Positions 33,588 through 44,936 are shown, counted from the stretch's first letter. The stretch is DNA of 64,000 bases from Macrocystis pyrifera (GCA_031763025.1 JASSKH010000001.1:14341265-14405264), one strand, 5' to 3'. The notes: generated by a model not told the origin, from the sequence alone. Translations and numbers: made by a program.

Positions 33588-33810
33588 GCGTGTCGATATC
33601 GATATCGTGCGTTTCTTCGCGCCCGATATCGTCTCGAAGTTATTTACGGTACGATATCCAACACTTGTGATAACACACAACTTTCGGCGACCCGAAATCT
33701 ATCGTTTGTCGATGTCGATATCGATATCGATATCGTGCGCGTCTTCGCGCCCGAGATCGTCTCGAAGTTATTTACGGTACGATATCCAACACTTTGTGAT
33801 AACACACAAC
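33588..33810 (+). repeat. ~125 bp duplication, TATCGATATCG-rich
   Basis: Two units share TCGATATCGATATCGTGCG, TCTTCGCGCCCGA and CTCGAAGTTATTTACGG, each followed by TACGATATCCAACAC. Confidence 0.8.
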
Positions 33811-34003
33811 ACAACGTATCGTTTATCATGTAAAGCTCTTCCAGTCTGTTTACGGGGGGGCGGCATAGTGTTAAGCCCCACAATAGTATTAACATTACGG
33901 CTATACGATGTCAGGTTTCGATTACGTGCGTAGGCAGTATGGGGCAATAAAACCGACTATATACTGAAGACCGCAGGTTCTCTCCGCCGGTTGCTCTTAA
34001 AAC

Positions 34004-34258
34004 CGTTGGGTAGACAGTAGTTGGTTAACCTTTTACCATCAGTAGCCCAACGGACTAAGACCTCAACAAATGGCGTCGTCGGCAGGACCATGAGGACATT
34101 CGCTTTGCTTTCAAAAATCGTTCTTATCATATGGTCGACGTGAGATTCGAACTCACGACCAACGACCCATGTCCTGCCGACAGACGCCATTTGTCAAGCT
34201 CTGAGTCCGTTGGGCTATACTAGTACTTGGTCAACTAATCGCCCACCCAATCTTAGCC
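34004..34258. mobile_element. Two TRIM T1 ends in inverted arrangement
   Basis: Left part (34004-34112, +): GGTTAACCTTTTACC, TAGCCCAACGGACTAAGACC, AATGGCGTCGTCGGCAGGAC. Right part (34128-34258, -): the same LTR end plus the T-arm GTGAGATTCGAACTCAC. Head-to-head remnants of two T1 copies. Confidence 0.75.
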
Positions 34259-34264
34259 TTTTTT

Positions 34265-34800
34265 GGATCAACCATTTTTATGGGAAATTTTTCGGGGGCT
34301 CCAAGAACTGTTTTTTTTTTTGGCCGAAAACACGCGATTTACTCGGCAGGACGATCAAAAACGACGGCAGACTCCCGAGGATGCTCCCGTTCGTTTCCGA
34401 GAGCTTTCTGAGCAGTTTTCCGTTTTTTCCAGAGTCAGTCGTAGTTTGACTGTTCGTCCATATTAATTGCCAGTTCTGAGGACATGCATCCTGATTTTCA
34501 TAAAAAAATCTCATCAAGATCCATTATTTCTGGCCCCAGTTATGACAAAAAAAAAAACAATCTTATTTTTTTACCGTCCAGAGAAAACTGATTGGCCGCA
34601 CCGGAAAAAGCAAACTGTTGCTCTGGAGAAACGGAAAACTGTTGAAGAAGAAGAAGAAGAAGAAATCTATCGGAAAACTCCGGGGAGCAGTCATGAGGAG
34701 TCTGTGCTGTTGTTTTTGACTGTCCCGCCGAGTAAAACCCGTACATTCAGCCTTAAAACTCGGCGGTTCCTGAGGCCAAAAAATATTTTCTCAAGATAGT
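34265..34800. repeat. Foldback element, ~530 bp
   Basis: ATTTACTCGGCAGGACGATC and GACGGCAGACTCC near 34335-34380 recur inverted as GACTGTCCCGCCGAGTAAA and GGAGTCTGTGCTG near 34698-34740. Outer parts also pair (TTTTTTTGGCC with GGCCAAAAAA). Diverged arms of about 150-200 bp. No protein. Confidence 0.6.
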
Positions 34801-34884
34801 TGACCTCGTAACAATCACTCAACAAACATAACCAAAATTTAAATGTCATTGTGTGTTAAAACATATACGGGGGGAAACCTCCTG

Positions 34885-35457
34885 ACTGAGTAATTACCTC
34901 TGGTTTTGGGGTTCTGAGTAATTACCTCTGTTTTTAGGGTTCTGAGTAATTACCTCTGGTTTTAGGGTTCTGAATAATTACCTCTGGTTTTAGGGTTCTG
35001 AATAAACAAAATAATTACCACGCTGGTTTTAGTGTTCTGAATAATTACCACTGGTTTTAGGGTTCTGAGTAATTCCCTCTGGTTTTAGGGTTCTGAATAA
35101 TTACCTCTGGTTTTAGGGTTCTGAATAATTACCTCTGGTTTTAGGGTTCTGAATAAACAAAATAATTACCACGCTGGTTTTAGGGTTCTGAATAATTACC
35201 TCTGGTTTTAGGGTTCTGAATAAACAAAATAATTACCACGCTGGTTTTAGGGTTCTGAATAATTACCTCTGGTTTTGGGGTTCTGAGTAATTACCTCTGG
35301 TTTTAGGGTTCTGAGTAATTACCACGCTGGTTTTAGGGTTCCGAGTAATTACCTCTGGTTTTAGGGTTCTGAATATTTACCTCTGTGGTTTTAGGGTTCC
35401 GAGAAAGTACCTCTGGTTTTAGGGTTCTGAATAATTACCTCTGGTTTTAGGGTTCAT
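34885..35457 (+). repeat. 28 bp tandem array (~20 units)
   Basis: The unit is GGTTTTAGGGTTCTGA followed by ATAATTACCTCT. A longer variant with AATAAACAAAATAATTACC and ACGCTGG recurs at least three times, giving a higher-order pattern. TTTTAGGG resembles a telomere unit, but the array is a complex satellite. Confidence 0.95.
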
Positions 35458-35470
35458 CGCGGGTTGGGAC

Positions 35471-35579
35471 TACTACGGGGGGCCATAGTAAATAGGACCA
35501 AATATTGTAAGTAAAAATATGTACATATACAGGTTTTTGTTTGAACCGTAGGTCCTATTTACTATGGTCCCCCGTAATA
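35471..35579 (-). mobile_element. MITE family M, copy 5
   Basis: TACTACGGGGGGCCATAG to GGTCCCCCGTAATA, immediately after the 28 bp array. Confidence 0.9.
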
Positions 35580-35756
35580 CTATACTATGCCCTCCCCCCC
35601 CCATGATGGTAACAATGAAGGTATAATGAGTTCCCAGGCATTGTCGAGGTGTTGCCTACTGAGCTATAGGAGGAGTAAAAGACCGATCGACTACCCAGCC
35701 CAACTTAAAAACCCTTGTGCTTCGAAGAAACAAGCCGTCACTACGCATCAACAAGT

Positions 35757-35780
35757 GATATATATATATATATATATATG
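35757..35780 (+). repeat. (AT)n microsatellite
   Basis: Twelve or so TA repeats. The surrounding 35580-36030 has no supported gene. Confidence 0.9.
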
Positions 35781-36031
35781 TAAGGTAAAATATACTGCGG
35801 CTGGTGTGCACTTCATTTTTTTGCTCAAGGTCCTAACTTGAAGAGCTCCATGCTGTCAGTGAGTCAAAGCCCCCGATCTCGAGCAACACCGAAAGTTTCA
35901 CCCAGCAGGTGTGAACAATCAGTCCCCAACACGTAACCCGCAGCATGTACTATTAATACCAATCAACACAGATGCATCGAAAAACAAAGGAAACAAAAAA
36001 ATAGTTCTCCAGCGATGTTGGGTACACACAC

Positions 36032-36251
36032 TATTACGGGGGACCATAGTAAATAGAACAAAATATTTTCTATTATTACGGGGGTCCATAGTTAACAGGA
36101 CCTATGGCACACATAAAATCCTACACATTTAGGCATTTTTACTAACAATATTTGGTCCTGTTTACTATGGCCCCCCGTAATAGTAAAAATAGGGAAATAT
36201 ATAGGTTTTTGTGTGTACCGTAGGTCCTATTTACTATGGTCCCCCGTAATA
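36032..36251 (-). mobile_element. MITE family M, copy 6 (outer, split)
   Basis: Left part 36032-36075 and right part 36183-36251, interrupted by copy 7. The break lies at the central TTA/GTAAAAAT of the element. Confidence 0.9.
36074..36182 (+). mobile_element. MITE family M, copy 7 (nested in copy 6)
   Basis: Full-length TATTACGGGGGTCC ... CCCCCGTAATA, inserted in the centre of copy 6 in opposite orientation, with TA at each junction. Confidence 0.9.
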
Positions 36252-36264
36252 CTATACCGATTAC

Positions 36265-36362
36265 TATTACGGGGGACCATAGTAAATAGGACCAAATATT
36301 GTTAGTAAAAATAGGTAAATATATAGGTTTTTGTGTGTACCGTAGGTCCTATTAACTATGGT
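36265..36362 (-). mobile_element. MITE family M, copy 8 (right end lost)
   Basis: TATTACGGGGGACC to ATTAACTATG, then unrelated sequence. The final CCCCCGTAATA is missing. Confidence 0.85.
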
Positions 36363-36464
36363 GTTGTTCCAAAAAAGAGTTGGGAGCAGAAAGCGAAGAA
36401 CTCTCCAGACAGAACAAAAAGCCAGCAGCAGCAGTATCATACGACAAATAAAAACCGATGTGAC

Positions 36465-36523
36465 TATTACGGGGGCCCGTAGTTAAAAGGACCTATGGTA
36501 TACATAAAAACCTATATATTTCC
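36465..36523 (+). mobile_element. MITE family M, copy 9 (left half only)
   Basis: TATTACGGGGGCCC to CCTATATATTTCC, then copy 10 begins. The right half is not found. Confidence 0.8.
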
Positions 36524-36632
36524 TATTACGGGGGTCCATAGTAAACAGGACAAAATATTGTTAGTAAAAACAGGTAAATATATAGGTTTTCGTGTCTACC
36601 GTAGGTCCTGTTAACTATGGTCCCCCGTAATA
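36524..36632 (-). mobile_element. MITE family M, copy 10
   Basis: Full length, opposite to the half copy on its left. Probably inserted into it, followed by loss of the far half. Confidence 0.88.
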
Positions 36633-36668
36633 CATATTTAGGTACTACATTATTAGAGTAGTTACAGT

Positions 36669-36777
36669 TATTACGGGGGTCCATAGTTAACAGGACCTAT
36701 AGTGTACATAAAAACCTATATATTCGCCAATTTTTACTGACAAAATTTGGTCCCATTTACTATGGACCCCCGTAATA
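36669..36777 (+). mobile_element. MITE family M, copy 11
   Basis: Full length, TTACGGGGGTCCATAG to GACCCCCGTAATA. Confidence 0.9.
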
Positions 36778-36918
36778 CTATTTACAATAATTGTGTGACG
36801 TTGATTGATTGATTGTGTGTATGTGTGTATGCGCTGTAGCGCCTCAGCCGAGGAGCCTTGGCTATCAGAAATAATAGTGTGCCCATAATTTTGCTCCTCC
36901 CCCTGTATATACCCTTCT

Positions 36919-37127
36919 CATGCGTCCGTTGTAAGCAGGACCCGTCACGCACACAAAAATCTACACATTCCGGTATTTTTACTATTACGGGGGTCCATAG
37001 TTAACGGGACCAAATTTTGTCGGTAAAAATTGGGGCAAATATGTAGGTTTTTATGTACATCATAGGTCCTGTTAACTGTGGACCCCCGTAATAGGCATAT
37101 TTGGTCCTGATCACTGTGTCCCCCCGC
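36919..37127 (+). mobile_element. MITE family M, copy 12 (outer, old, split)
   Basis: A diverged copy (TGCGTCCGTTGTAAGCAGGA ... TTTGGTCCTGATCACTGTG) split at ATTTTTAC^TA by copy 13. Confidence 0.75.
36983..37093 (-). mobile_element. MITE family M, copy 13 (nested in copy 12)
   Basis: Full length, at the central TA of copy 12 and opposite in orientation. Confidence 0.88.
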
Positions 37128-37149
37128 ACTACTGCAGTATTAATATTAC

Positions 37150-37265
37150 TATTACGGGGGTCCATAGTTAACGGGACCAAATTTTGTTAGTAAAAATAGG
37201 AAAATATATAGGTTTTTATGTATACCATAGGTCCTATTAACTACCAGGTACGTACCCCCGAAATA
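37150..37265 (-). mobile_element. MITE family M, copy 14
   Basis: Full length, with CCAGGTACGT in place of the usual bases near the right end. Confidence 0.85.
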
Positions 37266-37437
37266 GTAGCAGTATATAACAAGTAACAACGTATGTATAT
37301 AATAGAGGATTTTTCGAGTATATACCAGAACTTGTTGTGGGCACGTACCTGGTACGTCGTGGCTTTTTTTTTCTTTTTTTTTTTTCTTGAATTCCTTTGC
37401 AGCAGTGATGGGTTGTCTATGCATGGTATATGACGAG

Positions 37438-37924
37438 TGTGATGCGGAGGCCGCTCTAGGGTAGTGGTAAGGGACGCAGGTGGTTCTGGCAGCTGGAAAG
37501 CAGTGCTTCGCTTCTTCTGATTTAGATCTTCTCATTGATGGCGAGAGCTGAGGAGGTGCTCTGGTAGAGAAGTGAGAGGTAGGGGGCGGGACTCGACGCC
37601 CAGATATACTCGTCCCACCCAATGCCACAAGCTCTCCTAATACCTCTTATCTGGTGTACTCCCACAGAACTTTCCTACGGCTACCGATCGTTCTTCTGCT
37701 AATATAAGAACTTCTCGCTTCGTAGTCCTATCTGCGTCAAGGAACATTACTCTCGTCTAACGGGCTATCCGCCCTAGGGAGCATTCCTAAAAGAACGTTA
37801 CTCTCGACTAACGGAATATCCGCCCGGTTAATCCATTCTTTGGATTATTCTCGTATTCGTGAGACTACAAGACTGCAACGTATTATTTATATCTGTAGCC
37901 CATGAATAATCTACTCATATCACA
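37438..37924 (+). repeat. Family C terminal repeat, solo-like copy
   Basis: 487 bp from TGTGATG to CTACTCATATCACA, matching 19476-19954. Followed by about 210 bp of family interior (37925-38135) containing TTAGCCCACCCTGAATAGTC. Broken, no coding capacity. Confidence 0.7.
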
Positions 37925-38135
37925 TTAGCCCACCCTGAATAGTCATATATGCAGACCACAAGATGGTCGGAGGGTGATGACAAAGTTCATCCCAAACGGC
38001 CAGGAAAAAGGTGGTCGATGATGCGGCTATTCGAAACAAAAGAAATGAGGCTATAGATCCCCCCACACCTCGTAATAAAACCCAAACACTACGAAGAGGG
38101 GGTGTTCGCTGAGAACAACCATCAGGCACATGTGA

Positions 38136-38148
38136 TATGACGGGGGTA
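38136..38148 (+). mobile_element. Left end of MITE family M copy 15, cut by the copia element
   Basis: TATGACGGGGGTA. The remainder of the MITE resumes at 44627 on the other side of the copia insertion, with GGTA duplicated. Confidence 0.7.
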
Positions 38149-38554
38149 TGTTAAGAAATAGGCCGTATGTACATAGCCTATTGAGTCAATGCTTCGTAAG
38201 TTGCGGTTCAACTAATTACACCGCATTATGAGTAACGGGATATTTAGATGGCCTTTCAGCAGTTCTTGTAGTCGACGAGTTGCAGCGACAAGCCGCCGAT
38301 AGACGTTGCTGTAAGAGGCCATCAAGACTGAGGAACTGGAGTGTTCGCACACCCCCCACGTTCACTCGTCAAACCGCATCTGAACTTACCACGGTTCATC
38401 GTCCTAAGCCTTTATTGCCTTCAAGCGGCCTTTTTCAAGAGTCATCCATTCTTCACATCCTGGACACACAGCGTGTCTGCTCGGTCAGTTTAACGACTGA
38501 CAGCGCCAACCTTTGCAGCCTACTGTGCAGGAGTATCATCGAATATTCGTAACA
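38149..38554 (+). repeat. 5' LTR of the copia element
   Basis: 406 bp, TGTTAAGAAATAGG to CGTAACA. The leader that follows (38555-38950) has a 30 bp duplication around AAGCT(T/C)CTCAGCTTTA and a (GTTT)n tract. Confidence 0.92.
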
Positions 38555-38951
38555 GGTTTTTGAGCCATCGTTTTTTCAGCGCGGCGCGCGCATCGGGAAC
38601 CTTCGTGGACCCGGAGCAGGAGCAGCAGCTGGGGATTTTTACACAAAGCTTCTCAGCTTTACTTGGATTTTACACAAAGCTCCTCAGCTTTATTTTGATT
38701 TTTTTTCAGCGATCCGACGACACAGCTCGGTTCCGCCATTCAGCGGCCCAACACAGACTCGGGCGAGTTTGTCTGTTGGTTTGCTTGTTCGTTTGTTTTT
38801 GTTTGTTTGTTTGTTTGTTTGTCTGTTCAGGTCTGTTTGTTTCTTTGTTTCTTTGTTTTTACAGTACAGCGACCAAGACTCGGATTCATCTTTTATCTAC
38901 TATATCGTGTGCTTCGAAGGAACAGATCCGCTTTAGCGTCGAGGGATCGCC

Positions 38952-39950
38952 ATGGAGGGCGTGGCGTCCAACAACACCCAGGCGGTCATCAAGAACTGCC
39001 TCGTCTTTGCCGGCAGGAACAAGGAGTCGTTTCAAGAATACAAGAGCAAGCTGCGCGTCTGCCTGTCTCTCTACAGCAAGGCCGTATTCGAAGGGTTTCA
39101 AGGCAAGGCCCAGCCATCACCTACTCTGGGCAGCACCGACACCGCGACGCTTAATGCTGTCGCTGAGCACAAATGGCTACAGGCGAACCAAGATCTCTGG
39201 AGTGTTCTACTTCTCACCACATCTGGCTCCGCCAACAACACCGTCAAGAAGTTCGAGGGGAAGCGGCCAGAAGATGGAGCGGGGCATGGACTGCTGGCGT
39301 GGAAGGCTCTGACTGAGAAGTACAACGGCCACACTAAGGAGGCCAGAAGGGCGTGCCACGAGAAACTCGTCAACACGAAGATGGAGCCCGGCCAGGATCC
39401 GGACGACTTCTTTTTCGTTCTGGACGAATGCCGTGACCTCCTCGAGGAAATGGGACAGACAGTACACGACGAGAGGTACGAGGACATCATTCTCCAAGCC
39501 CTTCCGCCCGAGTACGAGAGGGTACGAACCGCCAGCTACGAGAGGCGAAACTTTGGACTGGACGACATTCGGCACATGGTACACACTATGTACGTCGACA
39601 ACCTTTCGCGCTCTGTCAACGCTAAGCCGATCGCAGGCCGCGACATTGCCATGCAGGTGGTGGGGCACACCAGCAGTGACGTGCAGTGCAACTACTGCAA
39701 AGGATTCGGACACGTAACGCAGGACTGCGCCATCTTGAAGAAGGACCACCGGCGTGGGCCCAATCCGGGGGGTCAGCAACATCAGCGAAAACAGCACTTT
39801 CCTCGCCACGGAAAAGCAGGATCAGGAGACGCGAGGAGAGGGGGAGATAGAAATCAGTGGTGCTCTTTCCATAAGAGCACTGCGCATAGCGATGCGGACT
39901 GCCGCACCCAGCATGGTGTCGGCAGTGCAAACGCCGGTAAACGCCAACTA
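38952..39950 (+). CDS. Copia gag region
   Basis: Starts MEGVASNNTQAVIKNCLVF. The capsid-like part has WSVLLLTTSGSANN, AWKALTEKYNGHTKEARR and DDFFFVLDECRDLLEEMGQ, which is the pattern of copia-type (UBN2-like) gag. A CCHC zinc knuckle CNYCKGFGHVTQDC lies near residues 246-259 and would bind the element RNA. Part of the copia element. Confidence 0.88.
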
Positions 39951-40379
39951 TGCCGCTAACTACATCGACCACCCGATCTCGTTCACCGCAGTGGAAGCGC
40001 CGACGGAGGAGGAAGCATTTTGGCCATTCGGCCCCACAGATGAACCAGTCGACACCAGTGGGCTGTTCGGATCTTTCGGCGGCGTCAGCGGAGAAGAGGC
40101 TGGTGAGTCGCTCTTCATGGTCGAGGAAGAACCGGCCCATCAACTGGGATTCCGAGAGCACATCGTCGGGGGTTTGACGGCCGTGACCCGTGCTCTAGTG
40201 ATGGTGGCTATTCTCCACTATCTGTGGCTCTCGTTTGGCAACTCCTTTTATGCCCGAATGGTCAAGAACACCTATGGACAGCCCGAAGTCTTTGGGGGCG
40301 TCACCAGTACGGAAGATGGGTCGGCACTCACGATCGGTCCCACCGCGAGACCGCGGACAGGGTGCAGCAACGACTCCGT

Positions 40380-43300
40380 AAATGTGCTGGTGGACAGTGG
40401 TGCGTCAGGACATTATTTCGACGACGCCATCATCCCCAGATTTCGGGACAGACTGGAAGAGTACAAGGTGTTGGACGTGCCACGAAAAATCTCAACTGCC
40501 GGGGGGGGGGAATTGAATGGCACTGCGCAGGGGAGTGCTCCGGGGCCACGTCATCGACGACAAAGGAGTGCGACGGTTAATTGAACTTTCGTGTCTCATT
40601 GTACCTGGCCTAGGACGTAACCTGTTCTCTGTCAAGCAAGCTGCGCGTAACGGTGTGGTGTCTATCTTTGACATGACCAACCCAAGGCTGGAAACCCACA
40701 ACCACATATTTCCGCTCCAAGAGCTGGGGCACGATCTTCATTCTTTCTCGCTGGACCTCGCCGGCGGTGGCAACGGGCCGGAGCTGGCAATGCAGGCTGC
40801 GGCAAACGCCAACCTGTGGCATCGGCGACTAGGACACCTCAACCGCAAGAGCTTACAGCTTCTGAAAAACCTCGATAACAACGGGGTGAGTTTCGACGGG
40901 CCTGTGCCAGTCTGCGATGTGTGCGCCGTGGGCAAGAGTCACCAGCTGGCTCATCCCAAGACCGCCGACCACAAGGTTAAACCCCCTTTCCAACTCGTTT
41001 TCGCAGACCTGATGGGACCTTTAACCCCAGAGGCCCTCGGGGGCTACAAGTACACTACAAAGATTTCCGACGAGTACACCAAGTGGACGGATTATTTGCT
41101 GAAGTCCAAGCACGACGCTCTCAGCTCATTTCAGGTATTCGTACAATCTGTGGTGATTCCAAGTGGTTTCCGCGTCGAGCGGTTGAGGGTGGACAAAGGA
41201 GGAGAATTCATCAGCAAGGAGTTCCAGGACTACTGCCTTCAGACGGGGGTGTTGCTCGAGTACGCCAGCACCAATACGCCGCAGCAAATTGGCATGTCCG
41301 AACGCGTTGGAAGAACTCTTGCAGCTATGGTGCGGTGTATGCTTGCCGACAGCGGACTGCCAAAGTTTCTGTGGGGAGAATTGATGTTCACGGCGGCGTT
41401 TCTGGGCAACAGGGCGCCGCACTCTGCGATCGGCATGCAGTCTCCGTACAAAATGCTACACGGAACGGAGCCGGATCTGAGTCTTCTTCGAGTCATCGGT
41501 GCCCGGGCTTTCGTGCATATTGAGACCTACTCCAAAAAGCTTGAACTCAAGGCGGTGGAAGGACGATTGGTTGGGTACAGCAACAACAGCAAGAGCTATC
41601 GAGTGTACAATCCTGCCGCCCGGCGCATTATGGAGAGCCGGAACGTCATCTTCATCGAGACACCATCGCGCCTATTCCCGCCACCGTTGGAAGAAACTTC
41701 GCAGCAGATTAATCCGCCAAGCAACGGCATGGACGACCACAACTACATCACAGACGACGATTTTCTGCGCGATCTTCGCGATTACACTTCCGTGTTGGAA
41801 CCGCTTCCCGGTGCTTCTGCTGACCACATCGCCGTGGGCGGGCTCTCAGACAATCCACCGGTGGCTGAACTCTTGGAGCGGATCAGCGAGATCGCTAGGA
41901 GGGACACACTGGACGGAGGAGCTGCAGGATCACCGCAAGAAGGGGCGATGCCCGGGGGGGAGCCTATGGACGGAGTTTCGCAGGAGGTTGTTCTTGAACC
42001 ACAGGAGCAAGCGATGTCACCCGCGGGAGCGTCCCTGGAAACACCACTGGCTGGATCACAGCCGCTTCAACAGCGGGGACATTCGCGCCAAGAAGCGACT
42101 CCTGCGGTTACGCGTGCCGGCACTGCAGCACAATCGTTTGCGAGGCGTAACGCTCACAACCGTTCAGATTCTGCTCACCTAGCGGCGATCGCCACCGGGC
42201 CCGCGCTGTCTGAGCTCCGAGGGCTGAGGCTCTATACCAAGGAAACCCTGCCGGATATCGCGCATGAGACGTACGGAGCAGACTCTGCCGTTGAATACGC
42301 CTACGCCGCGACGACCATTCAAAGCTGTTCGGCCGGGGAGAATGCGGAAATAACTCCTAACACCTTTAAACAGGCCATGACTCTACCGGCTAAAGCACAG
42401 TGGAAAGCGGCCTCGGACAAGGAAATGGCAAGCCTGAAAAAGAACAATGTCTACACCCTCCTGCCGGCGACCTCTGTCCCCGCGGGACACAAGATTATCG
42501 GCAGTAGATGGGTTTACAAGGTCAAGGCGGACAACTCACACAAGGGACGCGTTGTTGTACTAGGATGGGGGCAATTGCCGGGCATTGATTGCGGCAGCAC
42601 GTTTGCCCCCGTCTGCAGGCTCCAGAGCATCCGCATGGTGCTGGCAATAGCGGCGGAGTACAATCTGGAGTGTTGGCAGCTAGACTACAACACCGCGTTT
42701 CTGAACGCCGATGTCACAGAGGAAGTGTACGTCAAGATGGCACCCGGATACGAGAAATTCGACGAAAACGGAGTCCCACTGGTAATGAGGCTGTTGAAAA
42801 GCCTATACGGTCTCCGCCAGAGCCCGACTAACTGGTGGAAAACGATCGACAAACATCTGGTGGAAATTGGCTTCAAAAGTCTCAAGTCGGACCCGTGCGT
42901 CTACACCTACTCGGAGTGCGGTGCCGTTTATATCCTGACCCTGTATGTCGACGACGTTCTCTTGCTCGGAAAAGACGTCCTGGTGCTGAGGCGGATCAAG
43001 CAGAAGCTCATGAGTCGTTTCTCAATGACGGACATGGGAGACGTGTCACTCGTGCTCGGGATGGGTGTTACCCGTGACCGCGAGAAGGGGACGGTGACCA
43101 TCACCCAGGAGAAATATACCAAGTCCCTGCTGGAGCGGTACGGTATGGCAAGCTGCAATTCAACGTACACGCCTGGTGTGGGAAAAGAGCTGTCGCTGGA
43201 CCAGCCGGAGGAGAGGCTTCTAAGTAAGGAGGAGAAAACAGCGTTTCCAGGCCATCACGGGCAGCGTCATGTACCTTGGGCAGGTGACTCGTTACGACAT

Positions 43301-43890
43301 CTTATACGCCGTCAATCAACTGGCAAGGGCGATGTCTAAACCGTCCAAAGCTCACATGGCGGCAGCCAAACATCTACTTCGCTACCTGGATGGGACGGTG
43401 GGTTTCGCCATCACGTACAAGCAAGGTGGCTTCAAGTTGACTGCATTCTCCGATGCAAACTGGGGCAACAACCCGGATAACGGCAAGTCGATGTCCTCGT
43501 ATATTGTCTTCCTTGCGAACGCCCCGGTTAGCTTCAAGGTGAGACTACAGGGGCTGACAGCGCAATCCACTATGGAGGCAGAGCTCGTGGCCGCAGCGCT
43601 AGCGATGAAGGAAGCGGTGTTCTGCTCTAACATGATGAAGGAACTGAGATTCGGCACGCGCTTCGACAGCGTACCACTATATATCGACAACGCCTCGGCT
43701 CTGCACGTCGCCGGAAATCGGACCTACAGTTCGCGAGTTAAGCACGTGGCTCTACGGTACTTCTTCATCCAAGAACTAGTCAAGGAGGGCAGAATCACCG
43801 TGAAATATGTGAAAACAGGGGACCAGCTTGCTGACATTGGCACGAAGCACCTCAGTAAGCAAAGGCAGCGCTACCTCCTCAAGTTGATCA
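40380..43890 (+). other. Copia pol region (PR, IN, RT, RNase H)
   Basis: Protease VLVDSGASGHYFDD near 40385-40426. Integrase zinc region LWHRRLGHLNRKSL and CDVCAVGKSHQLAHP (40818-40965), core DLMGPLTPE, LRVDKGGEF and EYASTNTPQQIGMSERVGR (about 41005-41320). Reverse transcriptase WQLDYNTAFLNADVTEEVYV near 42675 and LTLYVDDVLLLGKD near 42940. RNase H AFSDANWGNNPDNGKSMSS near 43445 and MEAELVAAALAMKEAVF near 43572. The terminal part has KYVKTGDQLADIGTKHLS. All the hallmark residues of the copia order are visible. Confidence 0.9.
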
Positions 43891-44220
43891 GCGAATTCAG
43901 GGCCTGAAAATGAGAAGTTCAGACGATCAAAACCGTAGGGGTTCTTTTTTGCTGGTTGTCTTTACTTGCTACTTTCGCGGGAATGGGGGAGTTACACTGC
44001 ATAAGCTTTATGGTTTTGTATGCATTATCAGTGTTCTAGTAAAGAAGTAGCGTTGCTTCCAACAAGTGCTGGTGATCGTTAGCCGTGATCGGCGCTTTAG
44101 TATTGTTTCTATCGCTTCCAACAAGTGCTGGTTATCGTTAGCCATGATCAGGACTTTAGTCATGTTCTATCGCCCTGGGACATTCATCGTTTATGCATTG
44201 CGACTTGCATTGAGGGGGAG

Positions 44221-44626
44221 TGTTAAGAAATAGGCCGTAAGTACATAGCCTATTGAGTCAATGCTTCGTAAGTTGAGGTTCAACTAATTACACCGCATTA
44301 TGAGTAACGGGATATTTAGATGGCCTTTCAGCAGTTCTTGTAGTCGACGAGTTGCAGCGACAAGCCGCCGATAGACGTTGCTGTAAGAGGCCATCAAGAC
44401 TGAGGAACTGGAGTGTTCGCACACCCCCCACGTTCACTCGTCAAACCGCATCTGAACTTACCACGGTTCATCGTCCTAAGCCTTTATTGCCCTCAAGCGG
44501 CCTTTTTCAAGAGTCATCCATTCTTCACATCCTGGACACACAGCGTGTCTGCTCGGTCAGTTTAACGACTGACAGCGCCAACCTTTGCAGCCTACTGTGC
44601 AGGAGTATCATCGAATATTCTTAACA
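44221..44626 (+). repeat. 3' LTR of the copia element
   Basis: 406 bp, about four differences from the 5' LTR. Its last ~73 bp are copied again at 44760-44832 by the 206 bp tandem duplication. Confidence 0.92.
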
Positions 44627-44730
44627 GGTACATAGTTAATAGGACCTATGGTAGACATAAAAACCTCCATATTAATTTACCTATCTTTAATAACAATTTT
44701 TGGTCCCGTTAACTATGGACCCCCGTAATA
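44627..44730 (+). mobile_element. MITE family M copy 15, right part
   Basis: Begins GGTACATAGTTAATAGG directly after the copia LTR and ends GACCCCCGTAATA. Its left end lies at 38136-38148. Confidence 0.88.
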
Positions 44731-44832
44731 TAATCCGTACATTCCTAAGACGAGTACGTCGGTCAGTTTAACGACTGACAGCGCCAACCTTTGCAGCCTA
44801 CTGTGCAGGAGTATCATCGAATATTCTTAACA

Positions 44833-44936
44833 GGTACATAGTTAATAGGACCTATGGTATACATAAAAACCTCCATATTAATTTACCTATCTTTAATAAC
44901 AATTTTTGGTCCCGTTAACTATGGACCCCCGTAATA
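44833..44936 (+). mobile_element. MITE family M, copy 16 (by duplication)
   Basis: The duplicated remainder of copy 15, created with the 206 bp tandem duplication and not by transposition. Confidence 0.88.

Larger units (their letters stand above)
32665..33810. mobile_element. Possible TIR-bounded element with TATCGATA-rich ends
   Basis: GTGTTGGATATCGTA at about 32676-32690 is inverted as TACGATATCCAACAC at about 33649-33663 and 33779-33793. Both ends are rich in CGATATCG. Inside lie two direct duplications and a short frame (STASDDEVDIDPDTVDIKTY near 32970-33025) with no known family. Candidate non-autonomous DNA element or foldback. Confidence 0.4.
38149..44626 (+). mobile_element. Ty1/copia LTR retrotransposon
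   Basis: About 6.5 kb. The 406 bp LTRs (38149-38554 and 44221-44626), TGTTAAG to AACA, differ at about four sites, so the insertion is recent. Target duplication GGTA (38145-38148 and 44627-44630). A polypurine tract GAGGGGGAG sits just before the 3' LTR. The order gag, protease, integrase, reverse transcriptase, RNase H is that of Ty1/copia. It looks nearly whole but carries roughly two or three breaks, fewer if a frame change between gag and pol is natural to it. Confidence 0.93.

Noticed and set aside
34885-35457. Regular ~28 bp repeats as a CRISPR array
   Set aside because: Units are contiguous with no unique spacers, length variants share sequence, and the setting is eukaryotic. It is a satellite.
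44833-44936. Independent MITE insertion
   Set aside because: It shares LTR-derived flank with 44627-44730 and belongs to the 206 bp tandem duplication.
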